A DNA stretch of 64,000 nucleotides from an uncultured Marvinbryantia sp. (GCA_934394985.1 CAKRRF010000004.1:1-64000), one strand, 5' to 3'; shown: positions 24,759 through 34,350, counted from the stretch's first letter. Translations and numbers: made by a program. Notes: generated from the sequence alone by a model not told the origin.

Positions 24759-26483
24759 ATGGGTGTGATAACATTTATCAGAGAACATAAGACAATAGAA
24801 GTACCAGATGGCACAACCATTCTGGAAGCTGAGATTCAGGCAGGTTTGCAACCTGATGCGCCATGCGGGGGGCAGGGAAAGTGTGGTAAATGTCTGGTAA
24901 AAGTCAATGGAGAGATTGTAAAAGGATGTCAGACTACGGTACAGGGAGACATGGAAGTAGACACTCTGATTTCCAGTCAGAAGCACACAATTTTAACAGA
25001 AGGGCTGAACCGGCCGGTGTCATTCAAACCAGGACTTTTCATGCATCCGGTAAAACTGAAAAAAGCGGTTGCAGGAGACAACCGGTCTGACTGGGAACGT
25101 CTGGTGACAGAGGTGCGTATGGCATCCGGACTGGAAATGAATCGGACAGAACCGAATCTGCAGCTGGCAGCATCTCTTTATAAAAAGGAAAAAGAAACCG
25201 AAGACTGGTTTGCGATACATACAAGAGACAGTATATTGGATCTGAAAAAGGAAAAACCGTCTGTGTATATGACCGCTTTTGACATAGGAACAACAACGGT
25301 GGTGGGATACCTGATGGATGCGGAAAATGGAACTGTCTGTGCCATTGAAAGTATGATGAATCCACAGGCACAGTACGGAGCAGATGTGATCATGCGAGCA
25401 AATTATGCGTTGGAGCATGGTGTGGATGTGCTGAGCGGCTGTATTCGGAAAGCAATGGATGAATTGCTGCATAAGCTGGCGAAAAAAGCAAAGATACAGC
25501 CTGAAGATATTTATCAGGTGAGCATGGTGGGAAATACCTGTATGCATCACCTTTTCCTTGGTATTTTACCTGACTCTCTGGCACATGCTCCATATAATCC
25601 GGCTTTTAGTGAACGTCTGACACTGAAGGCAAAAGAGTATGGGCTGCATATTCATCCACAGGCAAAGCTTCTGGTATTGCCAGATATTGCCGGATATGTG
25701 GGAGCAGATACCTGTGGCTGCCTGCTGGCTCTGAGGCAGGATTTGAAGGAAGAGATCTCTCTGATGATCGATATTGGTACCAATGGAGAGATGGTTTTGG
25801 GAAATAAAGAAAAACTGGCTACCTGTTCTACTGCGGCAGGACCGGCTTTTGAAGGAGCCAAAATCGAGTGTGGTATGCGTGGAGCTGCCGGTGCTGTGGA
25901 TCATGTGGTATACGAAAATGGAGTGTGGAATTATACAACGGTGGATCATCAGCCGGCAGTAGGACTGTGTGGATCCGGGCTGATCGATTTGACAGCACAG
26001 CTTTATAAGGCAGGATTGATTGATGAAATGGGACATCTGGAGAGTGGCCAGGAAGATGACAGCGTCTTTGTACTGGTGCCGCCGGAAAAAGCCGGAAATG
26101 AAAAAGGCGTATACCTTACGCAGAAAGATGTGGGAGAAGTCCAGCTGGCAAAAGCAGCGATTGCATCAGGTATCCGTCTGTTGCTGAAGGAACTGGAGAT
26201 TACGGAAAAGGATATTCAGAAGATCTATATTGCAGGAGCTTTTGGTAACTACATGAATCCGGCAAGTGCCTGTGCCATTGGTCTTCTGCCACCGGAGCTG
26301 GAGCATCTGGTGGAACCGGTGGGAAATGCAGCAGGAGAAGGCGCAAAGATCGCATTGCTGAATACCGATGAACTGGAAGCAACAGACAGTCTGGTAAAGG
26401 GAATACGTTTTATTGAACTGGCTGCATCAGCTGAATTTCAGGATACTTTTGTGGATGAACTGGCATTTCCGGAGGAGGAATAA
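24759..26483 (+). CDS. ATP-dependent reductive activator of corrinoid proteins (RACo, DUF4445)
   Basis: RACo restores the Co(I) state of oxidised corrinoid proteins using ATP and low-potential electrons. The 574-residue protein starts with a 2Fe-2S ferredoxin-like domain (about 1-80) with APCGGQGKCGKC and a later Cys in VKGCQT. A middle region follows, then an ASKHA ATPase domain with FDIGTTTVVGYL, MIDIGTNGEMVL and GLCGSGLIDL as phosphate and adenosine motifs. The ATG has GGAGG upstream. It is followed after 2 nt by the DUF2284 gene. It would serve either corrinoid protein in this cluster. Confidence 0.92.
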   Translation: MGVITFIREHKTIEVPDGTTILEAEIQAGLQPDAPCGGQGKCGKCLVKVNGEIVKGCQTTVQGDMEVDTLISSQKHTILTEGLNRPVSFKPGLFMHPVKLKKAVAGDNRSDWERLVTEVRMASGLEMNRTEPNLQLAASLYKKEKETEDWFAIHTRDSILDLKKEKPSVYMTAFDIGTTTVVGYLMDAENGTVCAIESMMNPQAQYGADVIMRANYALEHGVDVLSGCIRKAMDELLHKLAKKAKIQPEDIYQVSMVGNTCMHHLFLGILPDSLAHAPYNPAFSERLTLKAKEYGLHIHPQAKLLVLPDIAGYVGADTCGCLLALRQDLKEEISLMIDIGTNGEMVLGNKEKLATCSTAAGPAFEGAKIECGMRGAAGAVDHVVYENGVWNYTTVDHQPAVGLCGSGLIDLTAQLYKAGLIDEMGHLESGQEDDSVFVLVPPEKAGNEKGVYLTQKDVGEVQLAKAAIASGIRLLLKELEITEKDIQKIYIAGAFGNYMNPASACAIGLLPPELEHLVEPVGNAAGEGAKIALLNTDELEATDSLVKGIRFIELAASAEFQDTFVDELAFPEEE

Positions 26484-26485
26484 AG

Positions 26486-27025
26486 ATGTTGGATTATAAA
26501 GAATTAGAAAAACAGGGGGTGGCACATGGATTTACACATGTAGCTCCCCTGGATTGCAAAACCATAGAGTTGATGCCGGAAGTACGGGAGATGTGTGAAA
26601 AAAACACCTGTCACAGGTATGGAAAATGCTGGAGCTGCCCGCCTGGATGCGGAAGTCTGGAAGAATGTCAGAAGATCATTGACGCTTATCAGCATGGCAT
26701 TATTGTACAGACAGTGGGCGAACTGGAGGATGAACTGGATGGAGAAACCATGATGGAAACAGAAGCTCTCCATAAAGAACATTTTCTCAGTCTGGAAAAA
26801 GAACTGAGAAAGCAGTATCCGAAGATGCGGCCAATCAGTGCGGGAAGTTGTGTGAAATGTAAGGTCTGTACTTATCCGGATGCACCGTGTCGTTTTCCGG
26901 ATGAGGCATTTTCCTCAATGGAGGCTTATGGTATGCTTGTAACACAGGTCTGTAAGGCAAACAATATGGAGTATTATTATGGACCATGTACGATTGCATA
27001 TACCAGTTGTTTTTTACTTGAATAG
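26486..27025 (+). CDS. DUF2284 predicted metal-binding (Fe-S) protein
   Basis: The 179-residue soluble protein is Cys-rich. CEKNTCHRYGKCWSCPPGCG near residues 35-52, SCVKCKVCTYPDAPC near 128-142 and a C-terminal GPCTIAYTSC segment provide many potential cluster ligands. This is the DUF2284 pattern. Homologues often sit near corrinoid methyltransferases and RACo, which suggests a role in electron supply or corrinoid handling, but no reaction is established as far as I know. It starts 2 nt after RACo with GGAGGAGG upstream, so the two are surely co-transcribed. Confidence 0.82.
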   Translation: MLDYKELEKQGVAHGFTHVAPLDCKTIELMPEVREMCEKNTCHRYGKCWSCPPGCGSLEECQKIIDAYQHGIIVQTVGELEDELDGETMMETEALHKEHFLSLEKELRKQYPKMRPISAGSCVKCKVCTYPDAPCRFPDEAFSSMEAYGMLVTQVCKANNMEYYYGPCTIAYTSCFLLE

Positions 27026-27073
27026 AAAATGACAGGAGATTATGGAAAGAATATTAGAGAAGGCAATAAATGA

Positions 27074-27733
27074 ATGAGTGAAATAGTAGAACAGATTCGA
27101 ATGGCAATAAAAGAGGGGCATCCACAGGAAACAATCGATCTGGTGAGTACAGCCTTGGATTCAGGAGTAACGATACAAGAGATTGTGGAAGATGGGATGC
27201 TTTCGGCGATGCGAGATATGAACGAGCTTGTCAGAAAAGAAGAAAGTAACATTCCGAAAATTCTGGCAGCGGCCAGGTGTATCAGACGAGGATTTGAGGT
27301 ACTGGAACAGGATGGACAGAAAATCCAGCCTCCGAAGATCGGAAAGATCATACTGGGGACTGTGGAAGGAGACTTGCATGATGTTGGGAAAAATCTGGTG
27401 GCGCTGATGTTTCGGAGTGTAGGATTTGAAGTGATCGATCTGGGGGTGGATATTTCTGAGAAGCAGTTTTTGAAAGCCATACGTGAGAATCCAGATGTGT
27501 CGATTGTATGTTTGTCCTCTTTGTTGAATACTTCTTTACCTGAAATGACACAGGTGGTAAAAAGGCTTCGGAAAGATCCGAAACGAAAGTATAAGATTCT
27601 GGTTGGCGGAGGAGCTGTGACCGAAGAGATTGCAAAACAAATGGGCGCAGATGCCTATACAGAGACAGCAGCAGACTGTGCCAGTCTGGCAAAAGAGATG
27701 ATAGAACAACAGGCGGAGGTATCAGTAAAGTGA
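27074..27733 (+). CDS. Corrinoid (B12-binding) methyl-carrier protein 2
   Basis: The 219-residue paralogue of the 24016 product has the same helical cap and B12-binding domain. The cobalt-ligand motif is GDLHDVGKNLVALMF near residue 99, with VIDLGVDIS and a VGGGAVT segment following. The two copies differ enough to suggest different methyltransferase partners. The start at 27074 has a modest AGAGAAGG site. It overlaps the regulator gene by 4 nt, which suggests that the regulator reports on this protein's pathway. No MT-I gene is adjacent. Confidence 0.92.
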   Translation: MSEIVEQIRMAIKEGHPQETIDLVSTALDSGVTIQEIVEDGMLSAMRDMNELVRKEESNIPKILAAARCIRRGFEVLEQDGQKIQPPKIGKIILGTVEGDLHDVGKNLVALMFRSVGFEVIDLGVDISEKQFLKAIRENPDVSIVCLSSLLNTSLPEMTQVVKRLRKDPKRKYKILVGGGAVTEEIAKQMGADAYTETAADCASLAKEMIEQQAEVSVK

Positions 27734-29283
27734 AATTATCAAGTGCGTACCTGGCAGACAGGTTAAAAGAACGCTTTGAAATCGTCTCGCAGGAGCATAT
27801 TTCCGGTGAGGACGATTATTTCCGCCCATTTATCCTTCCACAGGGAACGACGGTACCAAGGGGAAGAGTGTGTGTGATAACCGGCAGCTATATGAGACAG
27901 CTGGAAAACACAGAAAAAGGGATCCGGGATTTTACAAGAACAGAAGATGCATTGTTGATTTTTGCAGAATGGAATTCGGAAGAAAGACTGACTGAAAAAC
28001 CGCATTGTCCTTATATTCGATTAAATGGGGCCGCGTCGGCAATTGATGTGCTGAATACCCTGCAGAAGATTTTCGATTATTGCGATGACTGGGTAAACCA
28101 ATTGAATACGCTGCTTCTGCAAAGTGGCTCCATACAGAGAGCACTGAATCTGTCAGCTGAGATGATGGGTAATCCGCTGGTAGTAATGGGAATGGATTTT
28201 ACATTGACAGCAGAGTGTCGTACCGGGATGATGGTAAAAGAACATCGTCTGTTTACAGACCAGATTGTCAATCTGGAATATATGAATGCATTTATTCAGG
28301 ATGAAAGCTATAAAGATTCTCTGACAGCGGAGAAACCGGTATTGCTTCCGGCTTTTATCAATGGATGCAGAATGATTAATATGAATTTGTGGACCAAAGG
28401 GGAAGTGACTCACAGGGTAGTTGTTCTGGAAGCTTATAAGAAGCTGTCGGAGGGGGATAAATGTCTTCTGGCAACGCTGGCTTCCTATCTGGAGTATCTG
28501 CTTCTTCATGAGCATTCATTTCAGGAAAAGGATGATCTGGATGATGTCTGCCGTACGATTGTGACTGACCGGACAGCGGATTATCTGACGATGAGTAACC
28601 GGCTTGCAGCACTTGGATGGAGCAGCCGACATGAGTATTTCTGTCTGGTTCTGCAGACCGCAGGCGGTAATAAAGAGCATGCAACCGGAGCGATCTGTAA
28701 ATATATGAAAAAACAGTTTCCACATTCCACCAGTTTTCCGGTGCACCAGGAGATTGTCTGCTTTTTCAATCTGACAAGAACTGGCCAGACAGTGGAGGAA
28801 GTAGAAGCTTCTCTGATTTATTTTATCCGTGACAGTTATCTGAAGGCGGGATATAGCAGAATCATGGAAGGGCATATGAATCTGCGCAGACAGTATCTGC
28901 AGGCAAAGATTGCACTGGATGTGGGAGGCCGGAAAAAGCCGTATATATGGATTCACAAGTTTGATCAGATTATACTGCCTTATATCATGGAGCAGACAAC
29001 GAAAACACTTCCGGCGACTATGCTTTGCCATGAGCGTTTGCTGGAATTGAAAAAACTGGATGAAGCACATAATTCAGAATATATGCTGACGCTGCGAACT
29101 TATCTGGAGCAGAACCTGAATGCAACGCAGACGGCAAACGAGATGTTTATTCACAGAAGTACATTTCTTTATCGCCTGGAAAAGATCAAAGCAGTACTTC
29201 AGTCCGGACTGGAGGATCCAGATGAGATATTTTACCTGAATCTTTCTCTGCGGCTTCTGGAGCAGGAAGAAAAAGAAGGATAG
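27730..29283 (+). CDS. PucR-type transcriptional regulator
   Basis: The 517-residue soluble protein has a C-terminal helix-turn-helix of the PucR/CdaR type (about 455-510; LNATQTANEMFIHRSTFLYR) and a long N-terminal sensing region. PucR regulators control catabolic pathways, and related genes are found beside corrinoid-dependent methyltransferase clusters. It starts with GTG at 27730, overlapping corrinoid protein 2 by 4 nt, so translational coupling is likely. The ligand is unknown; a methylated compound or a corrinoid state would fit the context. It is followed after 21 nt by the substrate-binding protein gene. Confidence 0.85.
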   Translation: MKLSSAYLADRLKERFEIVSQEHISGEDDYFRPFILPQGTTVPRGRVCVITGSYMRQLENTEKGIRDFTRTEDALLIFAEWNSEERLTEKPHCPYIRLNGAASAIDVLNTLQKIFDYCDDWVNQLNTLLLQSGSIQRALNLSAEMMGNPLVVMGMDFTLTAECRTGMMVKEHRLFTDQIVNLEYMNAFIQDESYKDSLTAEKPVLLPAFINGCRMINMNLWTKGEVTHRVVVLEAYKKLSEGDKCLLATLASYLEYLLLHEHSFQEKDDLDDVCRTIVTDRTADYLTMSNRLAALGWSSRHEYFCLVLQTAGGNKEHATGAICKYMKKQFPHSTSFPVHQEIVCFFNLTRTGQTVEEVEASLIYFIRDSYLKAGYSRIMEGHMNLRRQYLQAKIALDVGGRKKPYIWIHKFDQIILPYIMEQTTKTLPATMLCHERLLELKKLDEAHNSEYMLTLRTYLEQNLNATQTANEMFIHRSTFLYRLEKIKAVLQSGLEDPDEIFYLNLSLRLLEQEEKEG

Positions 29284-29304
29284 AAAAGAGGTAAGCAGGA
29301 GAAT

Positions 29305-30939
29305 ATGAGAAAATTTCGAAGAACAGTCATTGTAGCAGCGACATTAGCGCTGGCAGGAAGCCTGGTACAGATCACAGGTGCGGAAGCAGAAACACAGAAT
29401 GTTGCAACAGAAGCAGATCATATGGTAACGGCAGCACAGCTTGGAATCAAGGATGGTTCCTATACGGCAGAAGGAAAACTGGAAGGTGGAAGCGGAAGAG
29501 CCTCGATTACTTCTCCGGTGGAGCTTACAGTAAAAGACGGGCAGGTGACTGCCAAAATCGAGTTTAGCAGTCCGTACTATGATTATATGGTGGTAAATGG
29601 TACCAGATATGAACCTGAGAATACGGAAGGAAACTCGCAGTTTACGATTCCAATAGATGGATTTGATGCCGGTATTCCAGTGATTGCGGATACAGTGGCT
29701 ATGAGTGAACCTCATGAGATCGACTATGAGATTGTGCTGGATTCCGCTACTCTGAAAAGTCTGGATGGACAGACAGAAGAGGCAGAATCTGAAACAGAGC
29801 AGCAAAGTGAAATGCAGACGGAAGATACCTCTGCTGATGGGGCTGCCGGGACGAAACTGGAGCATGAGATTCTTGAAATCCCAGACCTGACGTATGATCA
29901 CAGCATGGAGCTTGAATACGCCACACAGTTTGCAGTGGATTATTATCAGGATGATTACGCAGTGATTACCATAGACCAGGAAGGGGCTTATCTGATAGTG
30001 CCGGAAGGAAAAGAGGTGCCGGAGGGACTGGATAAAGATATTACGGTATTGCAGCAGCCACTAGATCATATTTATCTGGTAGCGACTTCTGCAATGGATC
30101 TTTTCCGGGCGATTGACGGAATCGAAAATATTACTTTATCCGGAACAAATGCGGATGGATGGTATGTCGAGGAGGCAAAAGAAGCTCTGGAAAATGGTAG
30201 TATGCAGTATGCAGGAAAGTACAATGCGCCTGATTATGAACTGATTCTTGCTAACGGATGTGATCTGGCAATAGAATCCACTATGATCTATCATTCCCCT
30301 GATGTAAGAGAGAAACTGGAAGAGTTTGGCATTCCGGTTCTGGTAGAACATTCCAGTTATGAGAGTGAACCTCTTGGTCGTCTGGAATGGCTGAAGCTGT
30401 ATGCGGTTCTTCTGGATAAAGAAGAGGAGGCACAGGAATACTTCCAGAGTCAGACAACTATGCTGGCGGATGTACTGGGAGCAGAAAATACAGGCAAAAC
30501 GGTAGCCTTTTTCTCGATTAACTCCAATGGTTATGTTACAGTTCGGAAAACGGGAGATTACATTTCAAAAATGATTGAACTGGCGGGGGGCAAATATATT
30601 TTCCAGGATCTGGGAGATGATAATGCACTTTCCACCATGAATATGCAGATGGAAGATTTTTATGCGGGAGCATGTGATGCAGATTATATTATTTACAACA
30701 GCGCTATCGAAAGTGAGCTGCATTCTTTGAATGAGCTGTTGGAGAAAAGCAGTCTGCTGGGAGATTTTAAGGCTGTGAAGGAAGGTAATGTCTGGTGCAC
30801 GGAAAAGAGTCTTTTCCAGGAAACAACAGGTATTGCTACTATGATTTCAGATATTCATACCATGCTGACGAGCGAGGATCCGGAACTGTCTGAACTGACT
30901 TATATGTACCGGCTGACCGATACTGCAGACGGGAAATAA
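29305..30939 (+). CDS. Secreted substrate-binding protein with N-terminal NEAT-like domain (BtuF/FecB-type)
   Basis: The protein has 544 residues. A signal peptide (about 1-28) is followed by a beta-rich domain (about 45-155; SPVELTVKDGQVTAKI, NYDYM-like YYDYMVVNGTRYEP) that resembles NEAT or related haem/iron-transport domains. An acidic linker (about 155-185) leads to a TroA/BtuF-type binding domain (about 195-535). It feeds the FecCD permease and ATPase that follow. The ligand could be a cobamide, haem or a metal chelate; the neighbours favour a corrinoid. Oddly, no lipobox Cys follows the signal peptide and no C-terminal anchor is seen, so how it stays at the membrane is unclear. Confidence 0.8.
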   Translation: MRKFRRTVIVAATLALAGSLVQITGAEAETQNVATEADHMVTAAQLGIKDGSYTAEGKLEGGSGRASITSPVELTVKDGQVTAKIEFSSPYYDYMVVNGTRYEPENTEGNSQFTIPIDGFDAGIPVIADTVAMSEPHEIDYEIVLDSATLKSLDGQTEEAESETEQQSEMQTEDTSADGAAGTKLEHEILEIPDLTYDHSMELEYATQFAVDYYQDDYAVITIDQEGAYLIVPEGKEVPEGLDKDITVLQQPLDHIYLVATSAMDLFRAIDGIENITLSGTNADGWYVEEAKEALENGSMQYAGKYNAPDYELILANGCDLAIESTMIYHSPDVREKLEEFGIPVLVEHSSYESEPLGRLEWLKLYAVLLDKEEEAQEYFQSQTTMLADVLGAENTGKTVAFFSINSNGYVTVRKTGDYISKMIELAGGKYIFQDLGDDNALSTMNMQMEDFYAGACDADYIIYNSAIESELHSLNELLEKSSLLGDFKAVKEGNVWCTEKSLFQETTGIATMISDIHTMLTSEDPELSELTYMYRLTDTADGK

Positions 30940-31040
30940 GAGTATCTGACAAGGTTCCAGGCAGGTGTACCTTACATGGGAGTAATGGATGTGCATCGGC
31001 TTGAAAGCGTGAAAAGAGTGAGAAAGAAGGAAACTGGCAC

Positions 31041-32051
31041 ATGAAGAAAAAAGCCCATATTCGATATACCATATCTTTTGTGATACTGGGAATACTGCTG
31101 TTGCTACTGTTTTTCTGGAATATCAATGCAGGCAGTGTACAGATGTCGGTAAAAGAAATTTTTGATATTATTGTAAAAAAGACAGGGGAACAGACCGCAT
31201 ATAATATCGTCTGGCAGATTCGTCTGCCGCGTATTCTGGCAGCGCTGCTGCTGGGGGGTGCCTTATCCATTTCCGGATTTTTGCTTCAGACCTTTTTCGG
31301 AAATCCGATCGCAGGACCATTTGTACTGGGAATTTCGTCCGGTGCGAAACTGGTAGTATCTCTGGTAATGATCTTTCTTTTAAGCCGTGGTATTGCTTCC
31401 AGTTCAGTGGTAATGATTTTGGCAGCTTTTGTGGGATCCATGATATCGATGGGATTTATTCTGCTGGTATCCAGAAAAGTAAAACGGATGTCTATGCTGG
31501 TAATCTGTGGTGTGATGATCGGCTATATCTGTTCTGCAATCACTGATTTTGTTGTGACTTTTGCAGATGATTCGAATATTGTCAATCTACATAACTGGTC
31601 GCTGGGAAGTTTTTCCGGTACTACCTGGGGAAATGTACAGGTCTGTGCAGTGGTTGTACTGATTTCACTGGGACTGGCATTTCTTATGTCCAAACCGATG
31701 AGTGCATATCAGCTGGGTGAAAACTATGCGCAGAATATGGGTGTGAATATCAAAGCTTTTCGTATCAGCCTGATTCTGTTGTCCAGCATTTTATCAGCAA
31801 CGGTAACTGCATTTGCAGGGCCGATTTCTTTTGTGGGAATTGCAGTTCCGCATCTGATTAAATCTTTGATGAAGACTGCAAAGCCAATTCTGATTATTCC
31901 CGGCTGTTTTCTGGGTGGTGCAGTGTTTTGCCTGTTCTGTGATCTGATTGCAAGAACGGTATTTGCACCAACAGAGCTGTCGATCAGTTCGGTAACGGCA
32001 GTATTTGGAGCGCCAGTGGTAATCTATATGATGGTGAGGAAACAGCGATGA
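31041..32051 (+). CDS. FecCD/BtuC-type ABC transporter permease
   Basis: The 336-residue permease has about ten membrane spans. Family elements include IRLPRILAALLLGGALSISG near residues 55-75, the NPIAGPFVLGISSGA stretch and the C-terminal GPISFVGIAVPHLIK coupling region. Length and motifs fit the permeases of B12, haem and siderophore importers. A homodimer would form the channel. The ATG has AAGGA upstream, and the ATPase gene overlaps by 4 nt. About 100 nt separate it from the binding-protein gene. Confidence 0.9.
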   Translation: MKKKAHIRYTISFVILGILLLLLFFWNINAGSVQMSVKEIFDIIVKKTGEQTAYNIVWQIRLPRILAALLLGGALSISGFLLQTFFGNPIAGPFVLGISSGAKLVVSLVMIFLLSRGIASSSVVMILAAFVGSMISMGFILLVSRKVKRMSMLVICGVMIGYICSAITDFVVTFADDSNIVNLHNWSLGSFSGTTWGNVQVCAVVVLISLGLAFLMSKPMSAYQLGENYAQNMGVNIKAFRISLILLSSILSATVTAFAGPISFVGIAVPHLIKSLMKTAKPILIIPGCFLGGAVFCLFCDLIARTVFAPTELSISSVTAVFGAPVVIYMMVRKQR

Positions 32052-33166
32052 CGGGAGAGAAGAAAAACCAAGATTACTTTGTATATACGGATAAAATGAC
32101 AGTGGGTTATAACGGTGAGCCGCTGATCAAAGATATCGAGATACGCCTGAAAAAGGGAGAAATTCTGACTCTGATCGGGCCTAATGGTGCCGGAAAATCC
32201 ACAATTTTAAAAAGCATTACCAGGCAGCTGGCACTGATTGCAGGTACCGTATATATTGATCAGAGATCTATAAAAGAAATGACGGAAAAAGATACGGCGA
32301 AGAAGATGGCGGTGGTATTGACAGAACGCATCCGGCCGGAATTGATGACTTGTGAGGATGTAGTGAATACCGGACGTTATCCGTATACCGGACGGCTTGG
32401 AATCCTGAGCGAAGAGGATCATCAGAAGGTGCGGGAAGCCATGGAGCTGGTTCATGCATCTGAACTGGCTGACTGTGATTTTACAGAAATCAGTGACGGA
32501 CAGCGTCAGAGAGTGCTGCTTGCCAGGGCAATTTGTCAGGAACCGGAAATTATTATTCTGGATGAACCGACTTCTTTTCTGGACATCCGGCATAAACTGG
32601 AACTGTTGACGATCCTGAAGGATATGGTCAGACAGAAGAATGTGGCAGTGATCATGTCACTGCATGAGCTTGATCTGGCGCAGAAGATATCGGATCAGGT
32701 GATCTGTGTTCATGGCAGCAGGATTGAGCGGTACGGGGCACCGGAAGAGATTTTTACTTCAGATTATGTGAAAGCATTATACGGAGTGACGAAGGGCAGC
32801 TATAATGCAGACTTTGGCTGTCTGGAACTGGAACCGGCAAAAGGGGAACCGGAAGTGTTTGTAATTGCCGGAAACGGCAGTGGAATCCCGATATTCCGAA
32901 AGCTTCAGAGAAAGGGGGTTCCGTTTGCTGCCGGAGTACTTCATGAAAATGATATTGACTGCCAGGTGGCAAAAGCCCTGGCAGTGGAAGTGGTGACAGA
33001 AAAGGCTTTCTATGAGATCAGTGACCAGTCGCTGGAGACGGCAAAGGCACTGATGCATCGTTGCAAGAAAGTGATCTGTTGCCTGAAAGAATATGGTGTC
33101 ATGAATGAGAAAAACAGACTGCTGGAGCAGGAAGCAGAAAAAATGGGGCATCTGGTCCAACTATAG
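32048..33166 (+). CDS. FecE/BtuD-type ABC transporter ATPase with C-terminal extension
   Basis: The 372-residue protein is an ABC ATPase (about 1-255) with Walker A GPNGAGKST, a slightly unusual signature ISDGQRQR (D in place of the common G) and Walker B IILDEPTSFLD. About 115 extra residues follow (from about 260; EVFVIAGNGSGIPIFRKL onward) that look like a small alpha/beta domain with a nucleotide-binding-type GNGSG turn. Similar tails occur on ATPases of clostridial metal/cofactor importers; the function is not known to me. It is the last gene of the run from 27074, and its 3' end overlaps the convergent MBL gene by 6 nt. Confidence 0.88.
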   Translation: MTGEKKNQDYFVYTDKMTVGYNGEPLIKDIEIRLKKGEILTLIGPNGAGKSTILKSITRQLALIAGTVYIDQRSIKEMTEKDTAKKMAVVLTERIRPELMTCEDVVNTGRYPYTGRLGILSEEDHQKVREAMELVHASELADCDFTEISDGQRQRVLLARAICQEPEIIILDEPTSFLDIRHKLELLTILKDMVRQKNVAVIMSLHELDLAQKISDQVICVHGSRIERYGAPEEIFTSDYVKALYGVTKGSYNADFGCLELEPAKGEPEVFVIAGNGSGIPIFRKLQRKGVPFAAGVLHENDIDCQVAKALAVEVVTEKAFYEISDQSLETAKALMHRCKKVICCLKEYGVMNEKNRLLEQEAEKMGHLVQL

Positions 33167-33961
33167 TTCGAATTCATCCAGATCATCTGGTACGTAGAGG
33201 GTTCCATGGTAATACATGGAGCCTTCTTCTGTATACAGCTCTTTTCGGTGTTCCAGTGTGGCATCTTCGGTGTGATACAGAATCAGATTTTTTACATGCA
33301 GAGATTCTGCCAGTTCGCAGGCATCTTTTACAGTGGAATGATGTTTTTTATATGGCTGATATTTGTCAGCCTGTCCATAAAGGCAGAAAGCTTCATGAAG
33401 CAGCCATTTGCTGTCTCTGGCATAAGCTTCTTCGCAGGAATTGAACGGTTCATCACCGCAACAGGTCAGTTTTTCGCCGTGATCGAGTTCCATGGAAAAA
33501 CCGAATTGCTTCGCCTTGGTAGACTGGATATCAAAAAAAGTTACTTTCTGACCAAGTATTTCTCTGCTTTCTCCGTCTTTTACGGTGATCATGTGGATTT
33601 GTTTTCCGATGGCATTGCAATGCTTTTTCTGCAGAAGCAGTTCGGCCATGGAATGAAGAATTTGAATGACTTCCTCATGCCCGTAGATATTCAGCTCCCG
33701 TTGCAGACCTTTTTCGGCAATGTTCTGTCCGAAAAGACGCAGGATCCAGATAATTCCCATAATATGATCTACATGTTTGTGAGTCACGAATACATCTGAG
33801 ATATCCCGCCAGTCAATATCAGCATTCTTTAACTGTTTCATAATGGTATTGCCGCCACCACCGTCAACGAGGAAATAGTGGCCGTCCTTTTCAATAGTAA
33901 AACAGGTGTTATAACATTTGGTGACCATGGCATTACCGGTGCCTAAAATGGTGAGTTTCAT
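33161..33961 (-). CDS. MBL-fold metallohydrolase (RNase Z-like)
   Basis: The 266-residue protein begins MKLTILGTGNA and has the metal-binding motif THKHVDH near residue 63, typical of the metallo-beta-lactamase fold, plus later His residues including LLHEAFC and ILYHTED. The overall order resembles RNase Z/phosphodiesterase-type members, but the second half is less typical, so the substrate is open. The start has AGAGG upstream. The gene faces the ABC ATPase and overlaps its end by 6 nt. It is followed upstream by a gene-free stretch of about 900 nt. Confidence 0.8.
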   Translation of the reverse strand: MKLTILGTGNAMVTKCYNTCFTIEKDGHYFLVDGGGGNTIMKQLKNADIDWRDISDVFVTHKHVDHIMGIIWILRLFGQNIAEKGLQRELNIYGHEEVIQILHSMAELLLQKKHCNAIGKQIHMITVKDGESREILGQKVTFFDIQSTKAKQFGFSMELDHGEKLTCCGDEPFNSCEEAYARDSKWLLHEAFCLYGQADKYQPYKKHHSTVKDACELAESLHVKNLILYHTEDATLEHRKELYTEEGSMYYHGTLYVPDDLDEFEL

Positions 33962-34070
33962 AATGCAGACCTCTTTTTCTTATATAGTGTAGAAAAACGC
34001 AAAAATCGTTTTGCATTATTTTAGCAGATTCGCCAGCAAATTCCCAGAAGAAATTTTAAGAGTAAGTTTC

Positions 34071-34350
34071 TTTTCTCGCGGTGGTATAGACGAGTTTTTG
34101 GCATTTCGTCGCTACCTACCCCGGAAATGACAAGAATTGCTCTTTCTGTGGTAGTACAGGGGAGCTTTTTCTGCTACCTACCCTGGAAATGAACAAACTT
34201 CATTTTCTCGTGGTAGAATAGATGAGTTATCGTCGCTACCTACCCCGGGAATGAACAAACTTCCTCTTTCCGTGGTAGAGTAGACGAGTTATTGTCGCTA
34301 CCTACCCCGGAAACAACAAGAATTCTTTTTCTGTGGTATAGAAAAGAGAG
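34071..34350. repeat. Tandem repeat of about 62 bp, five imperfect units, each a hairpin
   Basis: GTGGTA recurs at 34081, 34148, 34210, 34272 and 34333 (spacing 67, 62, 62, 61). Each unit runs GTGGTAGAxTAGAxGAGTT, then TCGCTACCTACCCCGG, then AATGAACAAACTTC or AATGACAAGAATT. GGTAG and CTACC can pair inside a unit. There is no open reading frame across it and no spacer-like variable parts. The last unit decays. Confidence 0.75.

Noticed and set aside
34071-34350. Possible CRISPR array
   Set aside because: The units are contiguous, of ~62 bp, with no repeat-spacer alternation and no cas genes in the window.
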